Of a stretch of DNA of 64,000 nt, positions 1-9,283 are shown in pieces. A program made the translations under genes and the position numbers. The notes beneath the pieces were generated by a model. The model was given only the letters and a program-made list of their open reading frames with translations, was not told the DNA's origin and did no database searches. The number at the start of each line of letters is the position of its first letter. The first letter of the stretch is position 1. Origin of the DNA: Farysia itapuensis (taxonomy: Eukaryota > Basidiomycota > Ustilaginomycetes > Ustilaginales > Ustilaginaceae); assembly GCA_023212645.1 (NCBI GenBank), contig JALBYC010000002.1, positions 434,001 through 498,000 on the forward strand, given 5' to 3'.

Positions 1-429
1 CCCTACCTAATGGCGGCTTAGCCGAAATCAGGGTATACTTTGATCGACCGGCATGATGCACATGCATTGTCGACGATCTGTTCAGATGGAATACTCCCAA
101 ATCGCTCGACCACGTCTTGAAGACATCAGGTGACGATCCATCTGAGATCGGCTTTTCTGGCACCCCTGCAAATTTGTGGCACAGTAGATAGTAAATGCAG
201 GTAGCAATGGGACGATCTTCGCTATCAGCCGCAAAAGGCGACTTCATCGTCTCGTCCATCACCCAAGTCACGGCGAAAAAGCCGCCCTCGCTTCACAATT
301 AAAGGCACATAGTTCATCAGCAAGCGTCGCTCGATCGTTGTGGCTGCAAGTCGCTTACGGGTGTGGCTCTAGCTTGTAGCGCCGGATAAGCTCTTCATTG
401 GTCTGCGGGTAATGGTACAGCTGTGTCAT
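1..429 (-). CDS. Cupin_5/DUF985-like protein, 5' part, cut by left edge
   Basis: Two exons on the minus strand give a continuous frame. Exon 1 is 429-359 (ATG at 429), the intron is 358-291 (68 nt, GTAAGC donor, GAAG acceptor) and exon 2 runs from 290 off the window at base 1. About 120 residues are visible. The joined product carries LEPHPEGGFF followed by a CIYYLL strand and later a GVFHLNRSSTMHVHHAGR segment. This resembles the DUF985/cupin_5 family, in which a PHPEGG(Y/F) motif precedes beta strands of a small cupin barrel. Without splicing the frame hits a stop just after the donor, so the intron is needed. The biochemical role of these small cupins is not settled and I assign none. A further possible donor (GTAGGG) lies at the extreme left edge, so another exon may begin outside the window. 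The gene is divergent from the next one, with a 184-bp gap. Confidence 0.68.
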
Positions 430-613
430 GATCGCTACAAGGCACACTGTGTTCTGCCTCCACTTTTGAGGCGTGTTTGTGTAACTTTCTCAAAAGCTTC
501 GTGACATAAGTTAAATCACACACGTCAAGCTTTCCTTTGTTCTCGATCAGCGGCATTCCCAACTGCCAAAGTATATGTCAGAGCTGCTTCGCTAGTGAAC
601 CATTTGACCGGCC

Positions 614-3028
614 ATGTCTCGACAGAGCGATGCTTCGGCGTCGTTACTGGAACCTCTGACCCGGTCAATACAGCACCCTGCAGTACGATGGTTCCTGCTT
701 TTAGGTCTAGGAACAAGCTCTCTATTCTTGGCGACTCGGTTTGGTTCCTTTTTCAATCGCTTGCCACCGCCCACCCCGAAAGAGTCTGACATCAAGCCAT
801 CCGCTCAGAGCAAGAAAGATCGCCAGAAGGAGGAGGCTGAACTTGTCGCCATTTTCTGGGACGTGGACAATTGCGCGCCGCCTACTGGTTCTTCTGGACG
901 CTCAGTCGCTTTGGCTGTTCGAAGCTCGATTCAGAAGCTCAATGCAGGGCCTATCGTCAGCTTCAAGGCCTATCTAGAGCTGTCATCCGAGACCACTGTG
1001 CCGAATGCAACTCAAGTCCAGCTCAGAAGTGAGCTTCAAGGATGTGGCGTCAGCCTAATCGACACTCCAAAAAGTGGTCGCAAGGATGTCGCTGACAAGA
1101 TGATGATCACTGACCTTTTGGCTTTCGCCATCGATCAGCCAGCTCCTGCAACAATTGTGCTCATCTCGGGGGATCGCGATTTTGCCTATCCGCTGGGAAT
1201 CCTGCGAAATCGAGGATACGAGATTGTGCTCATCGTCCCACCGATAGGTGCTGTTCCGATCCTGGAAGCATCTGCCAACGTTGTCATGTCCTGGAGGCAG
1301 GACGTGCTTGGTGTAGAGCGCAATGCAGCTGGCAAACCATACAGCAGCTACTCGCATCAGGGACCTTCTACTCCGGTCAAGTCTAGTGTTCCTGCCACCT
1401 CGACATCTTCAGCTTCTCCACTTCCCAACCAGCCAAATGGACTGCGTCGACCCGATCGTCGCCCTTCTATCCGTACCATGGAAATCTTTGGCTCTCTGAT
1501 CTCGCTGCTCGAGCAACTGCGCAAAGACGGCCATACTAAACCGCTGCGGTCGCACGTCGCTGCGCGTTTAGTGTCCCTGGACCGTAATGTCTTCACCCGC
1601 GCCGGTGCATCCCGATGGGCAGAATTCGCCGCAGTGGCGGAAGCTGCTGATATTGTCACGCTGGGCACATCTGGTGGACCCGGTACGGAGTGGGTTGCTC
1701 TGAAAGACGTTTCGCACGCCCCGTCCAAGCCTGCAGCTACATTCATCTCGAGCCCATCAACGCCCAGCCGAAATACCGCCGTCGCTCAAGCAACTTCAAC
1801 TCCAACTAACCGTGCGGCTACAGATATTCGCCCCTTTCAACCGCTAATTGAAATCTGCAAAGAGCTCATGGCACAGGGCAACTCGAAGCCGCTGTGCAGT
1901 GCCGTCGCTGCTCAGATCTCGATTCTAGAGCGCAGAGGAATCGTTAATACATACGCTATGGCGAAAGTCCCGAATTGGACCGAATACATCGCCGCCGCAG
2001 AACGAGCCGGTATCGCTCGTCTTGCGCACACCAATCACGCTGGTGTATACGCTGTATCATTGCATCCAAAGTATTTGTCAACTCCCACTGCAGCTCGCAC
2101 AGGAGAAACCAATTCAAGTAAAGAGAGCACGCCAGCTCTCGTCGCCAACACGAACGACAGACCTGCAGACAAGATTCATCACTTTACGAATGGCGATGCG
2201 CCTCCGGCACCTTCCAAACGGACCATCATCGTAAACGGACACGAAATTCCACAAATTTTTGGACCCCTGGCCAATTTGCTACTCGAGCAAATGGCCGAGG
2301 GCCGCAGTTATTCGACCGACTACTTCTGCCATTCTGTGGTGGGAAGTTACAGAGCCAGCGTCAACTCTGAGTGCCTTGCAAAGACAGAAGAAGATTTCCG
2401 GCAGTATATCGAAGCTGCTGTCGTTTGCAAGATTGTCACTACCGAGCCAGGTTACAAGCCTGGGGTTCGACATGTTAGGCTACATCCACGACTTGTCCGA
2501 GCAGGGGCAAACGCTGCTTCGGCCGTTGAAAAGGGGAATCATATCCAAGATGGGTCCGCGCCTGCGATAGCGAAGAAAGCTGCTGCAGCCCCTGTGCCGG
2601 ATAAAGCTGAGCGGGAAAAGCAAATGCAAGCGCTTCGAAAGGAGACGGGCGAAGCTCTGGCATCACTGACTCTCAACGCCGATTTGGAAGGTTCCACAGC
2701 CTCTGGACAGGTACCCACAGACGCACGATTCAAGCCGCTTATCGATAGTCTGGACAATATCTTTAAGCAAGCCGCCAACGACGATGAGAGTTGGGCGAAC
2801 GTGACAGCCGGCATCACGAAGAATAGGCTGTCGGCTGAAATGAGCAAGCGTCACACTGGTCCGGGCGGCCTAGGCGTCTTTTACCAGTCGCTAGGCTCAA
2901 CTGGTTTCACCGATTACTTGACTCAGGCCAAGGATAAAGGCCTCGTCAGCGTCACGGACAAGGGAGGCAACGTCGTACCCAAGGGTACATCTCTCATGGG
3001 CCTTAGCGAGTACACCGTTACGATCTAA
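614..3028 (+). CDS. Membrane-anchored NYN-domain protein with LOTUS-like repeats
   Basis: 804-residue single-exon protein starting at a genuine ATG. A hydrophobic stretch at residues 26-47 with few charges on either side looks like an N-terminal membrane anchor. Residues 77-230 form a NYN (limkain-b1 type, PIN-like) ribonuclease domain: FWDVDNC at 81-87, KDVADKMMITDLL at 157-169 and SGDRDFAY at 185-192 supply the conserved acidic residues. Four repeats follow, at about 290-365, 405-487, 546-628 and 705-804, each opening with a (I/R)F..L pattern and containing an aromatic-rich helix before a short basic beta segment. They look like OST-HTH/LOTUS domains, which bind RNA in related proteins. NYN plus multiple LOTUS is the layout of animal MARF1, an RNA-destabilising endonuclease. 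An RNA-processing role at a membrane (mitochondrial outer membrane or ER) is inference. The first three repeats are clearer than the fourth. Confidence 0.8.
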   Translation: MSRQSDASASLLEPLTRSIQHPAVRWFLLLGLGTSSLFLATRFGSFFNRLPPPTPKESDIKPSAQSKKDRQKEEAELVAIFWDVDNCAPPTGSSGRSVALAVRSSIQKLNAGPIVSFKAYLELSSETTVPNATQVQLRSELQGCGVSLIDTPKSGRKDVADKMMITDLLAFAIDQPAPATIVLISGDRDFAYPLGILRNRGYEIVLIVPPIGAVPILEASANVVMSWRQDVLGVERNAAGKPYSSYSHQGPSTPVKSSVPATSTSSASPLPNQPNGLRRPDRRPSIRTMEIFGSLISLLEQLRKDGHTKPLRSHVAARLVSLDRNVFTRAGASRWAEFAAVAEAADIVTLGTSGGPGTEWVALKDVSHAPSKPAATFISSPSTPSRNTAVAQATSTPTNRAATDIRPFQPLIEICKELMAQGNSKPLCSAVAAQISILERRGIVNTYAMAKVPNWTEYIAAAERAGIARLAHTNHAGVYAVSLHPKYLSTPTAARTGETNSSKESTPALVANTNDRPADKIHHFTNGDAPPAPSKRTIIVNGHEIPQIFGPLANLLLEQMAEGRSYSTDYFCHSVVGSYRASVNSECLAKTEEDFRQYIEAAVVCKIVTTEPGYKPGVRHVRLHPRLVRAGANAASAVEKGNHIQDGSAPAIAKKAAAAPVPDKAEREKQMQALRKETGEALASLTLNADLEGSTASGQVPTDARFKPLIDSLDNIFKQAANDDESWANVTAGITKNRLSAEMSKRHTGPGGLGVFYQSLGSTGFTDYLTQAKDKGLVSVTDKGGNVVPKGTSLMGLSEYTVTI

Positions 3029-3163
3029 TCATCACAGTCATACACACACTGCAATACAAGTCTGTTCCTCAACAGGTCAAGAGGTATATTGCGAGGCAAA
3101 CGGTAGAACTACAGTGGTATATCTATGGGTGTCTCCAGGAATCGGGAAAGAGGGTGCGCGGGA

Positions 3164-5173
3164 TTACATGTAGGGCAGACCGCCGTCCTCGTCGTCTGAG
3201 TGGTTGTCATCGTATCGATGAGGGGACACGACTTTGTTGCGGTCGTGCAGCAGTTGGGTGTCGAGGTTCCGGAAACGCGCGGCTGACTCTTTTGGATCGA
3301 CGTACCGCGGAGCATTGCTACCGGCTGACAAAGATGGAAGCATCTCTGTGCGAGTCTGATGGACCATTTGTGACTGTGGTTGCACGGTGCCGTCCCAGCG
3401 AGCTCCCTGATTCTGGTACCCCCTGTCATAGGACTCAGTTCTAGATTGCTGTCCATAGTGTCGACCCAGGGAAGCATCTGCAAAAGGATCTGGGGCATAG
3501 CTGTTCGCATTGTTGAGCAAGTCTCTGGCGTATCCGCCGCCTGGCATAGCTCGGATCGGGTAGGACGATGTAGACGGAGGCAAGGGAGGCTGGGCAAGCT
3601 CGGCGGCCGAGATACGTGACGCCGGGTGCTGCGATGGCTGATATGGATATTGTTGCTGTTGAGCCTGCCATTGAGGCGTCGGACCAGACGATGGATTCCG
3701 GAATGGGTCACTCTGTTGGGACGGATCCCGTGCCATGCCGGAGCGCGAAAGGGCACCTACACCAACAAGTTCACGTGGCCTGTCTGTCTGGAACGTAGCG
3801 TGGCCCGTGATCATGGAGAATTCGTTCTGCGAGCCATACTGACCCGTCGCGCTAGTCAGCCCAGCGCCCGCTTGGCCAAGAGAATCTTGGCTGCGATGCA
3901 GACTGACCGAGCTGGAATGCCCGTGCCCATGGCTGCCACCATCATCGCGCAAGGGAGAGTGGTCGTGTTTCTCGTCATACTCCGAGTCGCGAGGTCGCGC
4001 AGGCCATCGTCCCAACGACATCCTTCCAGCGGTGAAAGGTGAAATCCCGCCTTGCGCGCCAGCCGAAGCTCCGAACCGTGGGCCAGAACCATTGATACCT
4101 GCAAAGCCATTTGAACGCGAACCAAAGTTGGGAAAGAAAGACTTCTTCTCGTTTTGTGGATAAACGCCATACTCGTCGGGGCCCCTATTCCTGCGTTTTC
4201 GATAGATAAGATAGATGGCACCACCAATAGCGAGTGCACCGACGAATCCTCCGATTGCGCCACCAATTTTAGCGATGGAGGAGGCCTTTGTCGCGGACCC
4301 GGACGTTGAGTCAGTGACCACGGAAGGAGAGTGGGTTGAGATATTGCTACTTTTGGCCTGGGTTGCTGAAGCTCGCGCAGTGACCATTTTCGATGCTGTC
4401 GACGTCGGAACCTGAGTTGCAGCAACGGCAGTACTGGTAGCCTCACGCAGACCGGCAACAGCCTCCTTCTGCGTCGTAGCGAGGCACAAGACCGATTTGC
4501 CTTTAGCAATTGAGTAGACGTCGGCACCTACGCCTCCAGTACCTGATTTGCCGGCATCGAATGCAGCCACGGCGAACTTGGTGCCGTGAGCATAGTTGAC
4601 TTTCCATGCAACTTTGTTCTTGTCGCCCTGTTCGATACGCAGTCGTGTCGGCGCGGAGTTCTCGGGCAGGATGAGAATGTCTGCTGGCAGCTTTAGGCCG
4701 AGGTTGTTGCGGTCTTCTTGCACCGTAAAGGTCCAATCGTCGCACTGCTTGGGGTCGGATTTGGGCGGGTACCACACAAAGTCGAGCTGTTCTGAAGGCG
4801 CAGTGCACGAGCTGCCCTTTGCAAGCTTTGCGAGCGCGGATGTTCCTGTGGCTTTTCCAGAGCTATCAGACACAGCGACAATGACATGAGAGACACTCGA
4901 GGCATATCCGGGAACGTTCCACGTCCATATCCAGGCATTTCCTTGCATGTAGTTGGACGGCAGTGATACGGATATCGGAACGTGACCCAAAGGCGCGACA
5001 GTGATAGTCCACGGTCCCGTTCCGCTGGAAGCGTCCCAGGACACGGTCATCTGTGAGCAGGTGGTTGGATTTGGAGACAACGTTACCGCTAACGGCGCGG
5101 CATTGACCAGTGTCGCAAATCCACAGAGCCACCAGACAGCGGCGAGTGCTGCTATTGCGAACTTGTTCTTCAT
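3164..5173 (-). CDS. Single-pass cell-surface protein with two-lobed ectodomain
   Basis: 669 residues from the ATG at 5173. An in-frame extension to 5386 exists, but the internal Met begins a textbook signal peptide (basic n-region KNK, hydrophobic core to about residue 24, cleavage near NAA-P). The ectodomain has two similar-sized lobes, about 28-125 and 128-235, each with one cysteine pair (C39/C123 and C144/C230). A Ser/Thr-rich stalk (about 245-300) suits O-mannosylation. The transmembrane helix is at about 303-325 and is followed by the stop-transfer signal YRKRRNR. The 340-residue cytosolic tail is Ser/Gly/Pro/Gln-rich and low complexity. The overall architecture resembles fungal Mid2/Wsc-type wall sensors, and the lobes recall Ser-Thr-rich Kre9/Knh1-like beta domains, but I recognise no named family. 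Surface sensing or adhesion is inference. It lies convergent with the NYN gene (135 bp between stops). Confidence 0.72.
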   Translation of the reverse strand: MKNKFAIAALAAVWWLCGFATLVNAAPLAVTLSPNPTTCSQMTVSWDASSGTGPWTITVAPLGHVPISVSLPSNYMQGNAWIWTWNVPGYASSVSHVIVAVSDSSGKATGTSALAKLAKGSSCTAPSEQLDFVWYPPKSDPKQCDDWTFTVQEDRNNLGLKLPADILILPENSAPTRLRIEQGDKNKVAWKVNYAHGTKFAVAAFDAGKSGTGGVGADVYSIAKGKSVLCLATTQKEAVAGLREATSTAVAATQVPTSTASKMVTARASATQAKSSNISTHSPSVVTDSTSGSATKASSIAKIGGAIGGFVGALAIGGAIYLIYRKRRNRGPDEYGVYPQNEKKSFFPNFGSRSNGFAGINGSGPRFGASAGAQGGISPFTAGRMSLGRWPARPRDSEYDEKHDHSPLRDDGGSHGHGHSSSVSLHRSQDSLGQAGAGLTSATGQYGSQNEFSMITGHATFQTDRPRELVGVGALSRSGMARDPSQQSDPFRNPSSGPTPQWQAQQQQYPYQPSQHPASRISAAELAQPPLPPSTSSYPIRAMPGGGYARDLLNNANSYAPDPFADASLGRHYGQQSRTESYDRGYQNQGARWDGTVQPQSQMVHQTRTEMLPSLSAGSNAPRYVDPKESAARFRNLDTQLLHDRNKVVSPHRYDDNHSDDEDGGLPYM

Positions 5174-5677
5174 GATGCACGTAGCTGCGAAAAGGGATGC
5201 TGTGAGGAGAGAAGAAGAAGGATATGGGCCCACGCAAAGAGTCGTGACGTTCACAACAACTTGGGCATAAGCGAGGTAAGCGAGACGAGTCCGGCTCGAC
5301 TCTGCAGGATGTATCGAAGAGGGAAGGTAAGACCGGAGATCATGGCGAGCCGAGATGTGAGCGCAGTCACGCGTAGAGAATGCCAAGCCAACTTGCCAGC
5401 CACTGCCACCTGACGAGGGCCGCTTGCTGCAGCTCGAAGATCCCCCTTTGGAGCTAAGCCGCTGTACAATTTGTATTGCCAGCAGGCGTTTGTTTCAAAG
5501 CAATGCATACACTGATTACATTTTATGACAGGTCGTTTATAACCATGTCCGAGCCTCTGAAACTAACACTTTCGTGATTCGCGACGCGACTGCGCGACTG
5601 CGCGACTGGCGTCTGGCTCCGAGCTCCATCAGAAGCGAGTCTCTTTTAAATTACTTCACGCTAAATGCTGATTGTGG
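5174..5677. other. Intergenic, 504 bp, with a short 8-bp tandem repeat
   Basis: This is the upstream region of the surface-protein gene and the downstream region of the four-TM gene. It contains three perfect copies of CGCGACTG (5585-5608). No RNA gene or conserved coding segment was seen. Confidence 0.6.
5585..5608. repeat. Three tandem copies of CGCGACTG
   Basis: Three exact, head-to-tail 8-bp units in non-coding DNA about 410 bp upstream of the surface-protein ATG. It is too short to call a minisatellite, and replication slippage explains it adequately. Confidence 0.7.
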
Positions 5678-6946
5678 TCAAGGCTCAAGGACGTTCCTTG
5701 GGTGATATGCAGGAAGTGGGGGCAGCGGTGGAGCAGTCTCGTTGTCTTCAATGTATTGCGTGCTGATCGTGCGTTCGACGTTTGGGATGCCACGCTTCGA
5801 TGCTCTTCTACGTTCTGTGGCAAAGAGAGACGGCGAGGCGCTGAGTCTGCTTCTCGTATTGCTGACAAAAGCTGCACTACGCCGCTTGACCGTGTGAAGC
5901 GATGATATTGAGGGAAGCCCATCAACCTCTCTCTGTCTACGAGTCTTCGCCTTTCGGCGTTCTTGAACCTTTTCTCGAGCCAGAGTAGCCTTGGGCGTTG
6001 TATAGCCGCCGATTCGAATTTGCGTACTGCTCGCGACACTGCCTCCAGAATTCGACACTGGATCACTTGAAACACTGCTTCTCTGCAGACTCTTGTCATA
6101 TCGAGCCCAGTCATCGCCTCCCACAGTAGAATGCCTGGCATGCTGGCTCACTCCTTGCTGCTCTGAGTCGATGTCGATGGCGACCGAAGACTCTTGACGA
6201 CGATGTCTTTCTCGACGCATGCCTTCGTTCAGCAACTCTTGGTGAGAAGGCATTTCCAGGGTCGGAAATGTTTCATTGATAGAGGGCTTCTTCTGCTCCA
6301 TTCTACCACGTTTAAGCAACCTCTTAAACATAGATAGAGACACCCTTGGCTCAGCTTTGTACGCTTCGCGCTCGTCTTTGCGCGCTGAGATGTGCAAAGC
6401 TCCTAGCTGGCGTTGTTCTGCTTTCAAGCTTCGAATCAGCTTGAGCGGTTTTGTTCGAAAGAGGACACCAACAACAAGATAGAGCACACCGACGATGAAG
6501 AGCATCCAGCCCGTGACAAGAGGGAACTCGTCTAGATAGTGGCTGAGCAGCGAGGTGGCGACCACAATCTGTACCAAGCCGAGAGCCGCTAGACCTTTGG
6601 TGTTTGAAAGGCAAGGCATCCATTCTTCGGCAAGCAGCGCCAGTCGTTGCAGTCGGAACCAGCTGAACTCGGCGGAGAACAACGCGGCAGCAGCTGAAAG
6701 TAGTAGTATCCGATGTATCGCTACCCAGAAAACGCCCCATGTCTGCATTGGAATCCAAGTGCCAGGTACGTAGGCGCAATCATCGTCGCGAGCTTCATCC
6801 ATGATTTCGCCATCGTGATAAGCCTGTATGTCCTCTATCATGCCCATCATGAGTGTTGAGAACATCAAGACAACGACAGCAAGTGAGGTCAGTCGCAAAA
6901 CGTTGAGGCCAAGGAATGCCAGAGAAGTAGGGGTCAACTTTCCCAT
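5678..6946 (-). CDS. Four-TM membrane protein with long cytosolic tail (DUF7598-like)
   Basis: 422 residues starting at an ATG (6946). Hydrophobic helices lie at about 9-36, 70-95, 115-137 and 140-163. The first loop, between TM1 and TM2, is about 33 residues long and contains an acidic patch (DEARDDDC). A 250-residue tail follows that is rich in Ser, Arg and Lys (RRKAKTRRQREVDG and similar) and predicted disordered. The four-helix N-terminus with a variable hydrophilic tail matches a fungus-specific family I know as DUF7598; the family name is from memory and tentative. No catalytic motif is visible. It is on the same strand as its two neighbours, with 414-504 bp gaps, so it probably has its own promoter. 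Confidence 0.65.
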   Translation of the reverse strand: MGKLTPTSLAFLGLNVLRLTSLAVVVLMFSTLMMGMIEDIQAYHDGEIMDEARDDDCAYVPGTWIPMQTWGVFWVAIHRILLLSAAAALFSAEFSWFRLQRLALLAEEWMPCLSNTKGLAALGLVQIVVATSLLSHYLDEFPLVTGWMLFIVGVLYLVVGVLFRTKPLKLIRSLKAEQRQLGALHISARKDEREAYKAEPRVSLSMFKRLLKRGRMEQKKPSINETFPTLEMPSHQELLNEGMRRERHRRQESSVAIDIDSEQQGVSQHARHSTVGGDDWARYDKSLQRSSVSSDPVSNSGGSVASSTQIRIGGYTTPKATLAREKVQERRKAKTRRQREVDGLPSISSLHTVKRRSAAFVSNTRSRLSASPSLFATERRRASKRGIPNVERTISTQYIEDNETAPPLPPLPAYHPRNVLEP

Positions 6947-7360
6947 GCTGAGGACAAGAAGGTGTTCCGAGCACGCTGATATCTACGCTTCCACTGGTAC
7001 GATAAGACTAAAAGAGATGCGCATGATGTACAGCAACGCCATGACGGATCCGCATCTATATACCTTGAGACACAAGGCGTTGATGGAAGATACAAAGGGA
7101 CGGGCTTCGCGCTTGGGCACCGTCAGTCAGCCTTTGTTTCTACACGGGCTTCCTCGGACTCATCCCGTCACCAGTGGGTCATGCATCGACGCCCACAAGG
7201 AGAATTTCGCATCCTTTGTTGCTCCTGTCCCTTTGTACTTTGTACAGTCGCTATGATAATCACTCAATTCCAACTTGACATGCAGAATCTATTTCTGTTG
7301 TTCGCGTTGTTTGGGTAGCTAGAATCTCGAAACAGCAGAGCAGGACTAGACGATCTTGAA
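6947..7360. other. Intergenic, 414 bp
   Basis: Upstream of the four-TM gene and downstream of the CUE gene. Only short stop-rich frames were seen, and no repeat or RNA gene was recognised. Confidence 0.55.
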
Positions 7361-8851
7361 TCAGTCTTCATCCTCAAAGGGGTTGCTAACGTACTCAAGA
7401 TCGTCGGAGTCATTGTCATCGTTGTCGTCGGTACCGCGCCGCGGCGTGGTGGATGCGAACAAGCCTTTCTGTGACGCGTCCTCCTTGACGGGGCTTCGAT
7501 CCTTCCTCGGGCTGGACACCCCTCGTCCCTGAGCGCTGTCCATTAGGGCGATTGAATCTTTGGGAGCTGATGCAGAGGCAGTGTCCGAGCTTTTCGCCGG
7601 CGCCGAAGTTCGACCAGCCTCTTCCCAACCGTGGTATACATGCCCCGCTCCTGCGCTAGATGCGGAACCTCCGTTAGACTTATTGGCATGCGTTCCACCA
7701 GACTTCTTGATGCCGAGACCGTACCGATCGGCGAGCGCTTTCGCCTTATTGCCTGAACCGTGTCCCACATCCGTAGACCGACCGAGCCCAGAATTGCCTC
7801 TTGTCGGACCACCTCCTCCAGAGATGATCTTTGCTAGCTCGTTGTCAGAGACAGGCGAAGGATCCTGATCGTACTCACTAGCGTTGGGCGATCTCGGCGA
7901 TCTCAAGCCTCGCGGTGCTGCTGGAGCCTTTGATTCGGTTGCATAGCTCGAATTTGCTTGCTGAAAACCCTGAAAGGATGGGTTTTTGTCACCTGCGCTG
8001 CTGTCGGTGTTACTACCTGGGGCAGCATTGAATGCAGCATTTGCTTTCTGTTTAAGTGACGAAAAGGTGGATGCTGCTCGTGCAAGCCCACTCTCCGCCA
8101 TCTTATTGATTTCGTCTTGCCATTGTCGAGCGTCTTTAGGTCCAGGAAGCCCGGAAATTAGACTTTCCTCGTACGTTGGCCCGGTAGGCTTTGCCGGTGT
8201 CGATATCGAAGCGACCGACCTCGATACGGGGGTGGGCTTTCTAACTCTCGGCTGATATGCCAATGCATTGGGGTCATAGTTGGGCGATGACGCTGGACTT
8301 GCGTTTGATCTAGAGGACCCAAGAATACCATCAAAGAAAGAGGCAGCCCCACCGCCACCTCTACCGCCGGAGGTCCGTTGTTGCTGCTGTTGCTGTTTCG
8401 AGAGCTGCTCGAGATGCTTTTGTTGCTCATCCATTGCAAGGCTTTGTGCCAGCATAGCATCCGTGTCGGCTTGGGTTTCGTGCTTGGCAGGTTTAAAGTC
8501 TGGATCAGACATTTGCAGCAGAGCATTAACCGCGGATTCCTGATCTCCGCCCCGTGAAGATAGAACAGCACTTATGGTTTCGGTATCAAGCTCCGGAAAC
8601 ATACCCTTGAGTTCTGTGACTCCTGGCGCGCCTATGTGCGCCGCATTGGGACGAGGCGAAAGCGATCTCGGTGAGGAAGGGGACAGTGTGGCTGGTGAGC
8701 TCGCCTCTCGACCGGCTTGAGCAGGCTGACTCAGCGTGCTGGAGTGTTCTTTGAGACTGTCGGCAGCGAGAACCGACGCAGGCTCCGATTCCTTGAGCGC
8801 TGAGTCCAAAGACGACAGATCGATGTCGCCCTTCTGTACTGGCTCCGACAT
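7361..8851 (-). CDS. CUE-domain ubiquitin-binding protein
   Basis: 496 residues from the ATG at 8851. A longer open frame to 8920 is in frame, but its first 23 residues look like 5' UTR. A CUE domain spans about 77-118: the MFPEL motif at 84-88 (the MFP is the hallmark ubiquitin contact) and the LLQM near 111-114 (di-leucine) are both present. A poly-Gln run follows at about 150, and the remainder is Ser/Gly/Pro-rich linker ending in an acidic stretch with a NPF tripeptide near the C-terminus. Yeast Cue5 and animal Tollip use a CUE domain to couple ubiquitinated cargo to autophagy. A clear C-terminal Atg8-interacting motif was not seen, so receptor function is only a possibility. It is divergent from the first Zn2Cys6 gene. 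Confidence 0.82.
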   Translation of the reverse strand: MSEPVQKGDIDLSSLDSALKESEPASVLAADSLKEHSSTLSQPAQAGREASSPATLSPSSPRSLSPRPNAAHIGAPGVTELKGMFPELDTETISAVLSSRGGDQESAVNALLQMSDPDFKPAKHETQADTDAMLAQSLAMDEQQKHLEQLSKQQQQQQRTSGGRGGGGAASFFDGILGSSRSNASPASSPNYDPNALAYQPRVRKPTPVSRSVASISTPAKPTGPTYEESLISGLPGPKDARQWQDEINKMAESGLARAASTFSSLKQKANAAFNAAPGSNTDSSAGDKNPSFQGFQQANSSYATESKAPAAPRGLRSPRSPNASEYDQDPSPVSDNELAKIISGGGGPTRGNSGLGRSTDVGHGSGNKAKALADRYGLGIKKSGGTHANKSNGGSASSAGAGHVYHGWEEAGRTSAPAKSSDTASASAPKDSIALMDSAQGRGVSSPRKDRSPVKEDASQKGLFASTTPRRGTDDNDDNDSDDLEYVSNPFEDED

Positions 8852-9283
8852 CGTGCAAGTCGGTGAGGTGAGATGAAGGTCAAGGTTGTCTGCGAAACGC
8901 CAAAATCGCCAAAAGGCCAAAAGTGCAGAATGTTAGATCATTAAGGAACGGATAACCACGATCCACGAACCATGGGCCATGGTACCTAAGCGCCTAAGCT
9001 CCGGGTTCTTATCGGCCCCGAGTTAGAGGCTTCTTGGCTTCATTTCGAGCTTGCAGACCTGCTTGACATCAGATTTCCACGTCGGGACAGATCGCGATTG
9101 GCTGCCCTGTTGTTTCAGGGCGAAACGAGACTCACAGCACGCAGCTCTAGATGTGGTCTCGCATGCCACCGTCCGGAGTCGTTTCGTCGATCTGAGTCCT
9201 TTTCCCGCCCGCCTCTTCTTCGCCTTTTCTAGCGTCGCCTTCTTGACGACCATCAGCCACTTGGCTCGGCTAGGTGGCCCTCA
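8852..9283. promoter_or_regulatory. Divergent intergenic region, CUE gene / Zn2Cys6 gene
   Basis: 432 bp between two divergent ATGs, so it must carry promoter elements for both genes. A small frame at 9051-9308 overlaps the start of the next gene but has no recognisable content. No specific binding site is claimed. Confidence 0.5.

Noticed and set aside
3856..4808. Two overlapping minus-strand frames of 223 and 101 codons within the surface-protein gene
   Set aside because: They sit in other frames of a gene with a clear signal peptide and membrane helix, and are composition shadows.
5585..5608. CGCGACTG tandem repeat as a CRISPR-like or regulatory array
   Set aside because: Three 8-bp units without spacers in a eukaryotic genome; slippage is enough.
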